A stretch of DNA of 64,000 nt from Prosapia bicincta (taxonomy: Eukaryota; Arthropoda; Insecta; Hemiptera; Cercopidae): NCBI GenBank assembly GCA_036971475.1, contig JBAIZL010000007.1:29896947-29960946 (forward strand), written 5' to 3'. The notes under the pieces were generated by a model. It had not been told where the DNA came from. It did no database searches and saw only the letters and a list, made by a program, of their open reading frames with translations. The position numbers and the translations under genes are program-made. Every line of letters begins with the position of its first letter. Within the stretch, counting starts at the first letter, position 1. Positions 12,901-25,904 of this stretch are shown here, one piece after another.

Positions 12901-15900
12901 GTTGTAAGACAACGTAGTGATAGGCAAATACAAAGTAGGAGTAGACCATATTACAACGCAGTGGTGAGGTCATAAGAGAATGTTGTGATAGACAACATAC
13001 AAAGTATTGATAGGCCATATTAGAACGCAGTGGTGAAGTCATTAGAGAATGTAGTGATAGGCAAACACAAGGTAGAGGTAGACCATATTAGAACGCAGTG
13101 GTGAAGTCATAAACCAATGTAGTGGTAGGGAAACACAAAGTAGGGGTAGGCCATATTAGAACGCAGTGGTGAAGTCATAAACCAATGTAGTGATAGGAAA
13201 ATACAAAGTAGGGGTAGGCCATATTAGAACGCAGTGGTGAAGGCATAAACCAATGTAGTGATAGGAAAATACAAAGTAGGGGTAGGCCATATTAGAACGC
13301 AGTGGTGAAGTCATTAGAGAATGTAGTGATAGGCAAACACAAGGTAGAGGTAGACCATATTAGAACGCAGTGGTGAAGTCATAAACCAATGTAGTGGTAG
13401 GGAAACACAAAGTAGGGGTAGGCTATATTAGAACGCAGTGGTGAAGTCATTAGAGAATGTAGTGATAGGCAAACACAAGGTAGAGGTAGACCATATTAGA
13501 ACGCAGTGGTGAAGTCATAAACCAATGTAGTGGTAGGGAAACACAAAGTAGGGGTAGGCTATATTAGAACGCAGTGGTGAAGTCATTAGAGAATGTAGTG
13601 ATAGGCAAACACAAGGTAGAGGTAGACCATATTAGAACGCAGTGGTGAAGTCATAAACCAATGTAGTGGTAGGGAAACACAAAGTAGGGGTAGGCTATAT
13701 TAGAACGCAATGGTGAAGGCATAACACAATGTAGTGATAGACAAACACAAAGTAGTGGTAGGTCATATTAAAACGCAGTGGTGAAGTTGTAAGACAATTT
13801 AGTGATAGGCAAACACACAAAGTAGGGATAGACCCTATTAAAAGGCAATGGTGAAGTCATAAGAGAATGAAGTGATAGGCCAACAAAAAGTAGTTATATG
13901 AGAATGCAGTGGTGAATCAAAAGACAATGTAGTGATTGGCGAACTCAAAGTTGTGGTAGACCATATTAGAACGCAGTTGTGAAGTCATAAGACAATGTAG
14001 TGATTTGCGAACTCAAAGTTGTGGTAGACCATATTAGAACGCAGTTGTGAAGCCATAAGACAATGTAGTGTTAGGCAAACACAAGGTAGTGGTAGGCCAT
14101 ATTAGAACGCAGTTGTGAAGTCATAAGACAATGTAGTGTTAGGCAAACACAAGGTAGTGGTAGGCCATATTAGAACTCAGTTGTGAAGTCATAAGACAAT
14201 GTAGTGATATTCAAACACAAAGTAGGGGTAGGCCATATTAGAACGCAGCGATGAAGTCATAAGACAATGTAGTGATAGGCAAACACAAAGTAGTGGTAGG
14301 CCATATTAGAACCCAGTGGTGAAGTCATAAGACAATGTAGTGATAGGCAAACACAAAGTAGTGGTAGGCCATATTAGAACCCAGTGGTGAAGTCATAAGA
14401 CAATGTAGTGATAGGCAAACACAAAGTAGTGGTAGGCCATATTAGAACGCAGTTGTGAAGTCATAAGACAATGTAGTGTTAGGCAAACACAAGGTAGTGG
14501 TAGGCCATATTAGAACTCAGTTGTGAAGTCATAAGACAATGTAGTGATAGGCAAACACAAAGTAGGGGTAGGCCATATTAGAACGCAGTGATGAAGTAAT
14601 AAGAAAATGTAGTAATAGGCAAACACAAAGTAGTGGTAGGCCATATTAGAACCCAGTGGTGAAGTCATAAGACAATGTAGTGATAGGCAAACACAAAGTA
14701 TGGGCAGACCATATTAGAACCCAGTGGTGAAGTCATAAGACAATGTAGTGATAGGCAAACACAAAGTATGGGCAGACCATATTAGAACCCAGTGGTGAAG
14801 TCATAAGACAATGTAGTGATAGGCAAACACAAAGTATGGGCAGACCATATTAGAACGCAGTGATGAAGTCATAAGACAATGTAGTATTAGGCAAGCACAA
14901 AGTAGGGGTAGGCCATATTAGAACTCAGTTGTGAAGTCATAAGACAATGTAGTGATAGGCAAACACAAAGTAGGGGTAGGCCATATTAGAACGCAGTGAT
15001 GAAGTCATAAGAAAATGTAGTGATAGGCAAACACAAAGTAGTGGTAGGCCATATTAGAACCCAGAGGTGAAGTCATAAGACAATGTAGTGATAGGCAAAC
15101 ACAAAGTAGTGGTAGGCCATATTAGAACTCAGTTGTGAAGTCATAAGACAATGTATTGATAGGCAAACACAAAGTAGTGGTAGGCCATATTAGAACCCAG
15201 TGGTGAAGTCATAAGACAATGTAGTGATAGGCAAACACAAAGTAGGGGTAGGCCATATTAGAACCCAGTGGTGAAGTCATAAGACAATGTAGTGATAGGC
15301 AAACACAAAGTAGTGGTAGGCCATATTAGAACCCAGTGGTGAAGTCATAAGACAATGTAGTGATAGGCAAACACAAAGTAGTGGTAGGCCATATTAGAAC
15401 CCAGTGGTGAAGTCATAAGACAATGTAGTGATAGGCAAACACAAAGTAGGGGTAGGCCATATTAGAACTCAGTTGTGAAGTCATAGGACAATGTAGTGAT
15501 AGGCAAACACAAAGTAGTGGTAGGCCATATTAGAACCCAGTGGTGAAGTCATAAGACAATGTAGTGATAGGCAAACACAAAGTATGGGCAGACCATATTA
15601 GAACGCAGTGATGTAGTCATAAGACAATGTAGTGATAGGCAACACACAAAGTAGTGATAGGCCATATTAGAACTCAGAGGGGAAGTCATAAGATAATGTA
15701 GTGATAAGCAAACACAAAGTAGGACTAGGCCGTATTAGAACGAAGTGGTGAAGTCATAATTGTATGTAGTGATAGGGAAACACAAAGTAGGGGTAGTCCA
15801 TATTAGAACGCCGTGGTGAAGTCATTAGAGAATGTAGTGATAGGCAAACACAAGGTAGTGGTAGACCATATTAGAACGCAGTGGTGAAGTCATAGGACCA

Positions 15901-18900
15901 TGTAGTGATAAGCAAACACAAAGTTGGGGTAGGATATATTAGAACGCAGTGGTGAAGACATAAGACACTATAGTGATAGACAAAAACAAAGTAGTGGTAG
16001 GCCATAATAAAACGCAGTGTTGAAGTCATAAGAGAATGTAGTGATATGATATATGAGAATGCAGTGTTGAATCAAAAGACAATGTAGTGATGGACAAAGT
16101 CAAAGTTGTGGTAGGCCATATTAAAACGCAGTGATGCAGTCATAAGACAATGCAGTGATAGGTCAACACAAAGTAGTGAAAGGCCATATTAGAACGCAGT
16201 TGTGAAGTCATAAGGCAATGTAGTGTTAGGCAAACACAAAGTATGGGTAGGACATATTAGAACGCAGTGATGAAGTCATAGGACAATGTAGTGATAGGTA
16301 AACACAAAGTAGGGGCAGACCATATTAGAATGCAGTGGTGAAGTCATAAGACAATGTAGTGATAGGCAACACACAAAGTAGTGATAGGCCATATAGAACT
16401 CAGAGGGGAAGTCATAAGACAATGTAGTGATAAGCAAACACAAAGTAGGACTAGGCCGTTTTAGAACGAAGTGGTGAAGTCATAATTGTATGTAGTGATA
16501 GGGAAACACAAAGTAGGGGTAGTCCATATTAGAAGGCAGTGGTGAAGTCATAGGACCATGTAGTGATAGGCAAACACAAAGTTGGGGTAGGCCATATTAA
16601 AACGCAGTGATGCAGTCATAAGACAATGTAGTGTTAGGCAAACACAAAGTAGTGGTAGGCCATATTAGAACCCAGTGGTGAAGTCATAAGGCAATGTAGT
16701 GTTAGGCAAACACAAGGTAGTGGTAGACCATATTAGAACGCAGTGGTGAAGTCATAGGATCATGTAGTGATAAGCAAACACAAAGTTGGGGTAGGATATA
16801 TTAGAACGCAGTGGTGAAGACATAAGACACTATAGTGATAGACAAAAACAAAGTAGTGGTAGGCCATATTAAAACGCAGTGGTGAAGTTGTAAGACAATT
16901 TAGTGATAGGCAAACACACAAAGCAGGGGTTGACCATATTAAAAGGCAATGGTGAAGTCATAAGAGAATGTAGTGATATGATATATGAGAATGCAGTGGT
17001 GAATCGAAAGACAATGTAGTGATGGACAAAGTCAAAGTTGTGGTAGGCCATATTAAAACGCAGTGATGCAGTCATAAGACAATGCAGTGATAGGCCAACA
17101 CAAAGTAGTGAAAGGCCATATTAGAACGCAGTTGTGAAGTCATAAGGCAGTGTAGTGTTAGGCAAACACAAAGTTGTGGTAGGCCATATTAGAACGCAGC
17201 TGTGAAGTCATAAGACAATGTAGTGTTAGGCAAACACAAAGTATGGGTAGGACATATTAGAACGCAGTGATGAAGTCATAGGACAATGTAGTGATAGGCA
17301 AACACAAAGTAGGGGCAGACCATATTAGAACGCAGTGGTGAAGTCATAAGACAATGTAGTGATAGGCAACACACAAAGTAGTGATAGGCCATATAGAACT
17401 CAGAGGGGAAGTCATAAGACAATGTAGTGATAAGCAAACACAAAGTAGGACTAGGCCGTATTAGAACGAAGTGGTGAAGTCATAATTGTATGTAGTGATA
17501 AGGAAACACAAAGTAGGGGTAGTCCATATTAGAAGGCAGTGGTGAAGTCATAGGACCATGTAGTGATAGGCAAACACAAAGTTGTGGTAGGCCATATTAG
17601 AACGCAGTTGTGAAGTCATAAGACAATGTAGTGATAGGGAAACACAAAATAGGGGTAGGCCATATTAGAACGCAGTGGTGAAGTTGTAAGACAATTTAGT
17701 GATAGGCAAACGCACAAAGCAGGGGTTGACCATATTAAAAGGCAATGGTGAGGTCATAAGAGAATGTTGTGATTTGATATATGAGAATGCAGTGGTGAAT
17801 CAAAAGACAATGTGGTGATGGGCAAAGTCAAAGTTGTGGTAGGCCATATTAAGACGCAGTGATGCAGTCATAAGACAATGCAGTGATAGGTAACACACAA
17901 AGTAGGGGTAGATCATATTAAAAGGCAATGGTGAAGTCATAAGAGAATTTTGTGATTTGATATTTGAGAATGCAGTGGTGAATCAAAAGACAATGTGGTG
18001 ATGGGCAAAGTCAAAGTTGTGGTAGGCCATATTAAGACGCAGTGATGCAGTCATAAGGCAATGTAGTGTTAGGCAAACACAAAGTTGTGGTAGGACATAT
18101 TAGAACGCAGTTGTGAAGTCATAAGACAATGTAGTAATAGGGAAACACAAAATAGGGGTAGGCCATATTAGAACGCAGTGGTGAAGTCATTAGAGAATGT
18201 AGTGTTAGGCAAACACAAAGTTGTGGTAGGACATATTAGAACGCAGTTGTGAAGTCATAAGACAATGTAGTGATAGGGAAACACAAAGTTGTGGTAGGCC
18301 ATATTAGAACGCAGTGATGTAGTCATAAGACAATGTAGTGTTAGGCAAACACAAGGTAGTGGTAGGCCATATTAGAACGCAGTTGTGAAGTCATAAGACA
18401 ATGTAGTGTTAGGCAAACACAAAGTTGTGGTAGGCCATATTAGAACGCAGTGGTGAAGTCATAAGACAATGTAGTGTTAGGCAAACACAAAGTTGTGGTA
18501 GGCTATATTAGAACGCAGTGATGTAGTCATAAGACAATGTAGTGTTAGGCAAACACAAGGTAGTGGTAGGCCATATTAGAACGCAGTTGTGAAGTCATAA
18601 GACAATGTAGTGTTAGGCAAACACAAAGTAGGGGTAGGCCATATTAGAACGCAGTTGTGAAGTCAGAAGACAATGTAGTGTTAGGCAAACACAAAGTAGG
18701 GGTAGGCCATATTAGAACCCAGTGGTGAAGTCATAAGACAATGTAGTGTTAGGCAAACACAAAGTAGGGGTAGGCCATATTAGAACCCAGTGGTGAAGTC
18801 ATAAGACAATGTAGTGTTAGGCAAACACAAAGTTGTGGTAGGCCATATTAGAACGCAGTGATGTAGTCATAAGACAATGTAGTGTTAGGCAAACACAAGG

Positions 18901-21900
18901 TAGTGGTAGGCCATATTAGAACGCAGTTGTGAAGTCATAAGACAATGTAGTGTTAGGCAAACACAAAGTTGTGGTAGGCCATATTAGAACGCAGTGGTGA
19001 AGTCATAAGACAATGTAGTGTTAGGCAAACACAAAGTTGTGGTAGGCCATATTAGAACGCAGTGATGTAGTCATAAGACAATGTAGTGTTAGGCAAACAC
19101 AAGGTAGTGGTAGGCCATATTAGAACGCAGTTGTGAAGTCATAAGACAATGTAGTGTTAGGCAAACACAAAGTTGTGGTAGGCCATATTAGAACGCAGTG
19201 GTGAAGTCATAAGACAATGTAGTGTTATTCAAACACAAGGTAGGGGTAGGCCATATTAGAACCCAGTGGTGAAGTCATAAGACAATGTAGTGATAGGCAA
19301 ACACAAGGTAGGGGTAGGCCATATTAGAACCCAGTGGTGAAGTCATAAGACAATGTAGTGATAGGCAAACACAAAGTAGGGGTAGGCCATATTAGAATGC
19401 AGTGGTGGAGGCATAAGACAATGTAGTGTTAGGCAAACACAAAGTTGTGGTAGGCCGTATTAGAACGCAGTGATGTAGTCATAAGACAATGTAGTGTTAG
19501 GCAAACAAAAGGTAGTGGTAGGCCATATTAGAACGCAGTTGTGAAGTCATAAGACAATGTAGTGTTAGGCAAACACAAAGTAGGGGTAGGCCATATTAGA
19601 ACGCAGTTGTGAAGTCATAAGACAATGTAGTGTTAGGCAAACACAAAGTAGGGCTAGGCCATATTAGAACCCAGTGGTGAAGTCATAAGACAATGTAGTG
19701 TTAGGCAAACACAAAGTAGGGGTAGGCCATATTAGAACCCAGTGGTGAAGTCATAAGACAATGTAGTGTTAGGCAAACACAAGGTAGTTGTAGGCCATAT
19801 TAGAACGCAGTTGTGAAGTCATAAGACAATGTAGTGTTAGGCAAACACAAGGTAGTGGTAGGCCATATTAGAACGCAGTGGTGAAGTCATAAGACAATGT
19901 AGTGTTAGGCAAACACAAAGTAGGGGTAGGCCATATTAGAACCCAGTGGTGAAGTCATAAGACAATGTAGTGTTAGGCAAACACAAAGTAGTTGTAGGCC
20001 ATATTAGAACCCAGTGGTGAAGTCATAAGACAATGTAGTGTTAGGCAAACACAAGGTAGTGGTAGGCCATATTAGAACGCAGTTGTGAAGTCATAAGACA
20101 ATGTAGTGTTAGGCAAACACAAGGTAGTGGTAGGCCATATTAGAACGCAGTTGTGAAGTCATAAGACAATGTAGTGTTAGGCAAACACAAGGTAGTGGTA
20201 GGCCATATTAGAACGCAGTGGTGAAGTCATAAGACAATGTAGTGTTAGGCAAACACAAAGTAGTGGTAGGCCATATTAGAACGCAGTTGTGAAGTCATAA
20301 GACAATGTAGTGTTAGGCAAACACAAAGTTGTGGTAGGCCATATTAGAACGCAGTGGTGAAGTCATAAGACAATGTAGTGTTAGGCAAACACAAAGTTGT
20401 GGTAGGCTATATTAGAACGCAGTGATGTAGTCATAAGACAATGTAGTGTTAGGCAAACACAAGGTAGTGGTAGGCCATATTAGAACGCAGTTGTGAAGTC
20501 ATAAGACAATGTAGTGTTAGGCAAACACAAAGTAGGGGTAGGCCATATTAGAACGCAGTTGTGAAGTCAGAAGACAATGTAGTGTTAGGCAAACACAAAG
20601 TAGGGGTAGGCCATATTAGAACCCAGTGGTGAAGTCATAAGACAATGTAGTGTTAGGCAAACACAAAGTAGGGGTAGGCCATATTAGAACCCAGTGGTGA
20701 AGTCATAAGACAATGTAGTGTTAGGCAAACACAAAGTTGTGGTAGGCCATATTAGAACGCAGTGATGTAGTCATAAGACAATGTAGTGTTAGGCAAACAC
20801 AAGGTAGTGGTAGGCCATATTAGAACGCAGTTGTGAAGTCATAAGACAATGTAGTGTTAGGCAAACACAAAGTTGTGGTAGGCCATATTAGAACGCAGTG
20901 GTGAAGTCATAAGACAATGTAGTGTTAGGCAAACACAAAGTTGTGGTAGGCCATATTAGAACGCAGTGATGTAGTCATAAGACAATGTAGTGTTAGGCAA
21001 ACACAAGGTAGTGGTAGGCCATATTAGAACGCAGTTGTGAAGTCATAAGACAATGTAGTGTTAGGCAAACACAAAGTTGTGGTAGGCCATATTAGAACGC
21101 AGTGGTGAAGTCATAAGACAATGTAGTGTTATTCAAACACAAGGTAGGGGTAGGCCATATTAGAACCCAGTGGTGAAGTCATAAGACAATGTAGTGATAG
21201 GCAAACACAAGGTAGGGGTAGGCCATATTAGAACCCAGTGGTGAAGTCATAAGACAATGTAGTGATAGGCAAACACAAAGTAGGGGTAGGCCATATTAGA
21301 ATGCAGTGGTGGAGGCATAAGACAATGTAGTGTTAGGCAAACACAAAGTTGTGGTAGGCCGTATTAGAACGCAGTGATGTAGTCATAAGACAATGTAGTG
21401 TTAGGCAAACAAAAGGTAGTGGTAGGCCATATTAGAACGCAGTTGTGAAGTCATAAGACAATGTAGTGTTAGGCAAACACAAAGTAGGGGTAGGCCATAT
21501 TAGAACGCAGTTGTGAAGTCATAAGACAATGTAGTGTTAGGCAAACACAAAGTAGGGCTAGGCCATATTAGAACCCAGTGGTGAAGTCATAAGACAATGT
21601 AGTGTTAGGCAAACACAAAGTAGGGGTAGGCCATATTAGAACCCAGTGGTGAAGTCATAAGACAATGTAGTGTTAGGCAAACACAAGGTAGTTGTAGGCC
21701 ATATTAGAACGCAGTTGTGAAGTCATAAGACAATGTAGTGTTAGGCAAACACAAGGTAGTGGTAGGCCATATTAGAACGCAGTGGTGAAGTCATAAGACA
21801 ATGTAGTGTTAGGCAAACACAAAGTAGGGGTAGGCCATATTAGAACCCAGTGGTGAAGTCATAAGACAATGTAGTGTTAGGCAAACACAAAGTAGTTGTA

Positions 21901-22698
21901 GGCCATATTAGAACCCAGTGGTGAAGTCATAAGACAATGTAGTGTTAGGCAAACACAAGGTAGTGGTAGGCCATATTAGAACGCAGTTGTGAAGTCATAA
22001 GACAATGTAGTGTTAGGCAAACACAAGGTAGTGGTAGGCCATATTAGAACGCAGTTGTGAAGTCATAAGACAATGTAGTGTTAGGCAAACACAAGGTAGT
22101 GGTAGGCCCTATTAGAACGCAGTTGTGAAGTCATAAGACAATGTAGTGTTAGGCAAACACAAGGTAGTGGTAGGCCATATTAGAACGCAGTTGTGAAGTC
22201 ATAAGACAATGTAGTGTTAGGCAAACACAAGGTAGTGGTAGGCCATATTAGATCGCAGTTGTGAAGTCATAAGACAATGTAGTGTTAGGCAAACACAAAG
22301 TAGTGGTAGGCCATATTAGAACGCAGTTGTGAAGCCATAAGACAATGTAGTGTTAGGCAAACACAAAGTAGTGGTAGGCCATATTTGAAAGCAGTTGTGA
22401 AGCCATAAGACAATGTAGTGTTAGGCAAACACAAAGTAGTGGTAGGCCATATTTGAACGCAGTTGTGAAGTCATAAGACAATGTAGTGTTAGGCAAACAC
22501 AAAGTAGTGGTAGGCCATATTTGAACGCAGTTGTGAAGTCATAAGACAATGTAGTGTTAGGCAAACACAAAGTAGTGGTAGGCCATATTTGAACGCAGTT
22601 GTGAAGCCATAAGACAATGTAGTGTTAGGCAAACACAAAGTAGGGGTAGGCTATATTAGATCGCAATTGTGTATTCATAAGACAATTTAGTGTTAGGC
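12901..22698. repeat. 68-bp satellite array, 9.8 kb, about 144 copies
   Basis: This is the largest array in the window. The 68-bp unit contains three related segments of 21, 23 and 24 bp starting GTAGTGATAGG, GTAGTGGTAGG and GCAGTGGTGAAG, which suggests it grew from a unit of about 23 bp. The left end uses 136-bp dimers (for example 13380 to 13516). The middle (15600-17700) is more diverged and contains interrupted units with ATATGAGAATGCAGTG. The right part is very homogeneous and contains an exact 1,904-bp higher-order duplication. There are no spacers and no convincing reading frame. Confidence 0.95.
18353..22109. repeat. 1,904-bp tandem higher-order duplication within the 68-bp satellite
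   Basis: Rare variants recur with an offset of exactly 1,904 bp (28 units of 68 bp). AGTCAGAAGAC occurs at 18661 and 20565. The GCAAACAAAAGG variant occurs at 19501 and 21405. GTGTTATTCAAAC occurs near 19225 and 21129. GTAGGCTATATTAG occurs near 18499 and 20403. By eye the two copies are identical or nearly so, from about 18353-20205 against 20257-22109. This points to a recent block duplication by unequal exchange. Confidence 0.85.
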
Positions 22699-23911
22699 TG
22701 TAAGATCAGCTAGCCATAGCTCATACTACAATCCAGAAGTTACATTGTATTGACGCCTCATACTGCAGTAACATAGATATATTCAAATATCAATAGTGGT
22801 ATAAAAACAAATAATCTACATAACTAAAGCGTAGTGTACACTATGTATATAATGTAAACATAACTTTAACCCTCCTTTGTAAATATTATGGTAAAGGCAA
22901 ATACGAAACTGTTTGTTGTCATATGTGTTCAAAAGCATAAACTGGAAAAAAACCTAAAGCTTAGTAATCAAATTCCAGTTCGTCACTAATGTGTGTGTTC
23001 AGCCGATAGCTCGAGATATTAGGTATGTCAATTCGGTAAATCGATCGTCCCACTACGTTTCCGTGGTGACCCATGTCCCGCTCTTCCAACCAAATATTCT
23101 TTTATAATATTATTATTAATATTTAATCATAACATTTTTTGGTAATCCTAGAATAAATATTAATAATATCATTTATAATTATTATTAGTATTAGTATAAT
23201 TACTATTAATAATATTATTTTTTTATTGACTTAAAATTATTAAAATTGTGCCTTAGAAGTAAAATACATTTATAAAATCTTACAAGAGTCAACGATTTTC
23301 CGATTACGTTTTTTTTAATTTAATTTATTTTGGAACAAAGTATATTTATTAGCTATTTACTTTTGTAATTGTATTTTACTTATTACGTTTTTGTCCTTTT
23401 CTTGATTGGCAATGGTGACTAGATTCTCCAGGAAAAAAATTGTTACAAAATAAATAAACAAACCCAATACAAGCTACACACACCCTTCAACCATAATATT
23501 GAAGCGCCACTCTAGACACTAAGATCTCGGAGAGCGTTCTAACAGTCTCACAGTCGCTCTGTAGGTTTCTTCACACGTTTATGCTATTTAAACGTTCGTC
23601 AAGTAGTAATTTCACTGATTATAACACAAAAATTTCAATGGTCATTGTGGACATCATCTACGAGAGATATTGTGTTATTTTCAACTATACACGTATTCCT
23701 AATAAGATAAATGTTGAAAGTTAAGCACAATTTTTAAGCGGTTTTCGTGTATTCTTTGAGTAGATATACACCAATGTATATACATTTTGTTTCCATTGAG
23801 AAGAACAAAACGCATGTTTCAGCTTCTCCAGCCAGGTTTAGAATAGGTCGAAACTTGATATTATTGTGAATCAAGTAGTTATTAAATGAATCTGAGGGGA
23901 TAATTATGTAT
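22699..23911. other. AT-rich intergenic DNA
   Basis: AT-rich sequence with short ATTATTA-type runs around 23110-23230. I see no gene, RNA or transposon signature. It ends at the target-site duplication of the LINE fragment. Confidence 0.6.
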
Positions 23912-23926
23912 GTGAATGGATAAATT
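23912..23926 (+). repeat. Left target-site duplication of LINE insertion (15 bp)
   Basis: The sequence GTGAATGGATAAATT here is repeated exactly at 24656-24670. The bases outside the 15-bp match differ on both sides (T versus A before it, T versus C after it), so the match is exactly 15 bp. This length is typical of target-primed reverse transcription. Confidence 0.85.
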
Positions 23927-24655
23927 TCTCCAAGCTATTTGAAATCAGCCAGGGCGTTGGGGCAAACACAAGTAATTTTGATGGGGAAGTAACGGCAGTG
24001 CGACGGGCCGCAGAGGCTCTTGCTGCGCATCACCCAGCAACGAACCACCAACGAGCTGTTTTCTTTATAGACTCCCAAGCCGCCATAATTGCAATAGCCG
24101 ACAACTCTTCAACAGACTGTTCGAACATATTCCACTGCCGAGAAGCAATCTCACATCTTTTGCAAAATGAATGGTCAATTAGCCTTCAGTGGATCCCAAG
24201 TCACGTTGGCATCACAGGTAACGAAAGAGCAGACAACCTTGCAAAAAATGGAACGCAGATGCAACAACCATATGCAGAAACCAGCCTCACCTCTGCCAAA
24301 CACCTTATTGATGCAATCCTTAAACGCTCAATTAAAAAAGATCACGAGGAAGCCAGCAGGGGGAAACAGTGGGCATCACTTAGCAGTCGCGGTCCTTTGG
24401 TGCCCACAAGCGATAGAGCAACTGCCGTGGCTGACTTTCGACTTCTGTCAGGACACGACTATCTCCAGGCCCACCTCTACCGTTTTGGCCGTGCGGAGTC
24501 TCCGCTCTGTCTCAATGGTGTCATGAATGGGGACCACATTTCAACCTGTCCTGAACTGGACGACCAGCTGTCCAGAACCGGTCGTTACTGGGAGGCTCGA
24601 CGCCGAATGGTTCAACAGCCAAGGGCGGGCATTGGATAAAGTAAAAGTAAAGTAA
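23927..24655 (+). mobile_element. 5'-truncated non-LTR retrotransposon (LINE) insertion with RNase H domain
   Basis: A 729-bp insertion is bounded by a perfect 15-bp target duplication. It contains only the 3' end of a LINE: a C-terminal RNase H coding segment, a stop codon, and a short A-rich tail made of GTAAA-like repeats directly before the right duplication. 5' truncation and a simple-repeat tail are hallmarks of target-primed reverse transcription. The GC content and codon use differ visibly from the AT-rich surroundings. The RNase H type suggests the I or Jockey group of arthropod LINEs, but the exact clade cannot be given without a search. Confidence 0.85.
23929..24639 (+). pseudogene. 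LINE ORF2 C-terminal fragment: RNase H domain
   Basis: The open frame continues from the insertion edge to a TAA at 24637. It is the tail of a larger reverse-transcriptase polyprotein, so it has no genuine start codon. Visible RNase H landmarks are the DGEVTAV segment (second acidic catalytic residue, codon at 23986), FIDSQAAI (third acidic residue), and WIPSHVGITGNERADNLAK (His loop and final Asp). The first catalytic Asp expected upstream is absent because of the 5' truncation, so the fragment cannot be active. Past the RNase H domain there is a Cys/His stretch (SPLCLNGVMNGDHISTCPEL) and then GRYWEARRRM, a layout I associate with arthropod LINE C-termini. The reverse transcriptase and endonuclease domains are missing. 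Confidence 0.85.
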
Positions 24656-24670
24656 GTGAATGGATAAATT
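24656..24670 (+). repeat. Right target-site duplication of LINE insertion (15 bp)
   Basis: An exact copy of the 15 bases at 23912-23926. It follows immediately after the element's GTAAAAGTAAAGTAA tail. Confidence 0.85.
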
Positions 24671-25904
24671 CGTATAACGTTTAGTGTTGTTCCTACGCAC
24701 AAGGCTTGGTGCCACGGCCTTGGTACGAGTCTACAAGAGTCTTATGACCTTGCTGTAAGGACTGGACTTGTGACCACCCCTGGGTAGAGACAAACTCCAA
24801 CTAGATATTACGGTTTCGGCCGCTTTTCCAGAATTACTCGGGACCAATAGAATCTTCCGAACGGCCAGGTCTAATTAGTTCAGTCCAGGTGATACAATTG
24901 GACCTTTATTCCCTCTCGGTTCGGCCTACCTAAGGGGTGGACCTTCCGAGTTATGGCTTAGTACTAGTTGGACATAGCCCAATCCGTGAAACCTTGAGAG
25001 CGTCAGACATACTTCATGGACATTAGTACTTACCCTAACCGTCACGCTTTATGACATCCATAAACAATAATTATTATTGCCAATGTTAAAAGTTGTTACT
25101 TTAAAACAAGAGAGTAGCCAACAGCTGCTCCTGTCTATCTGCTGCCACTTCAAGGTTTTGGCTGTCGCAGCACCAGACATAGTCTTTATCCAACCAGGAG
25201 TGTAACCAAGAACACAAATTGCTACTTTTATTATTGACAAACTTTTACTTTAGGAACAACGGTAAAAGAAAGTGGTTTTCCATCGAAACAGATTTTGCAC
25301 AAAATTACTAAAGCTAAAGAACACGCTGGACTGGGGGCAAGGTGTACAGTCTCATATTTGTGTGGTAATTGCCACCATCAACAGCTTTGGAGTAAGAATT
25401 AAGGGAGCCGAATAAAAATAAAAACGTGGTAACCGTTTTCGATAGTACTAGCGAGTACTCAGTTGAGGTACTCTAGTATTTCTAAAAGTTCCTTATAACG
25501 GGAACGAGTACATTTATAGTGAATAAATTCATTATAAGGCGTTTAATGATTTCATTGTGTTTAGTGTGTTAATAAAAAACCATTTTAAAGGTTACTAAAA
25601 TAGTATTGAAGTAAAATATAAAATCTTTAGGTTAAATAATAAAGATATTAGAGTTTCATTTACTTGGAAAAATATAAGAGCTGTCACAAAGTGGTGTAAG
25701 ATGTCGACGTGCACTTTTATCGAAGCTCAAGGATCCCTTGAAATTATTGATTAAATTTGTGTTTGCCTTGAAGAAAGGCAACAGGAACTAGTGTTTTATT
25801 GCAATAATTTTTCCTTTTCAAGAACCTTTTAGTTAATGCCACTTTGTGACGTTTAACTTCCATTCGTGATTACTTTATTACTTTATTTTATTAATAAATT
25901 TTTT
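24671..25904. other. Unique DNA, no gene recognised
   Basis: The first 400 bp are clearly less AT-rich than the surroundings but have no long frame and match nothing I know. This could be an old transposon relic. The rest is AT-rich. No RNA gene is recognised. Confidence 0.55.

Noticed and set aside
12901..22698. CRISPR-like regular repeats
   Set aside because: Units follow head to tail with no unique spacers, and the DNA is clearly eukaryotic. The same holds for the other arrays.
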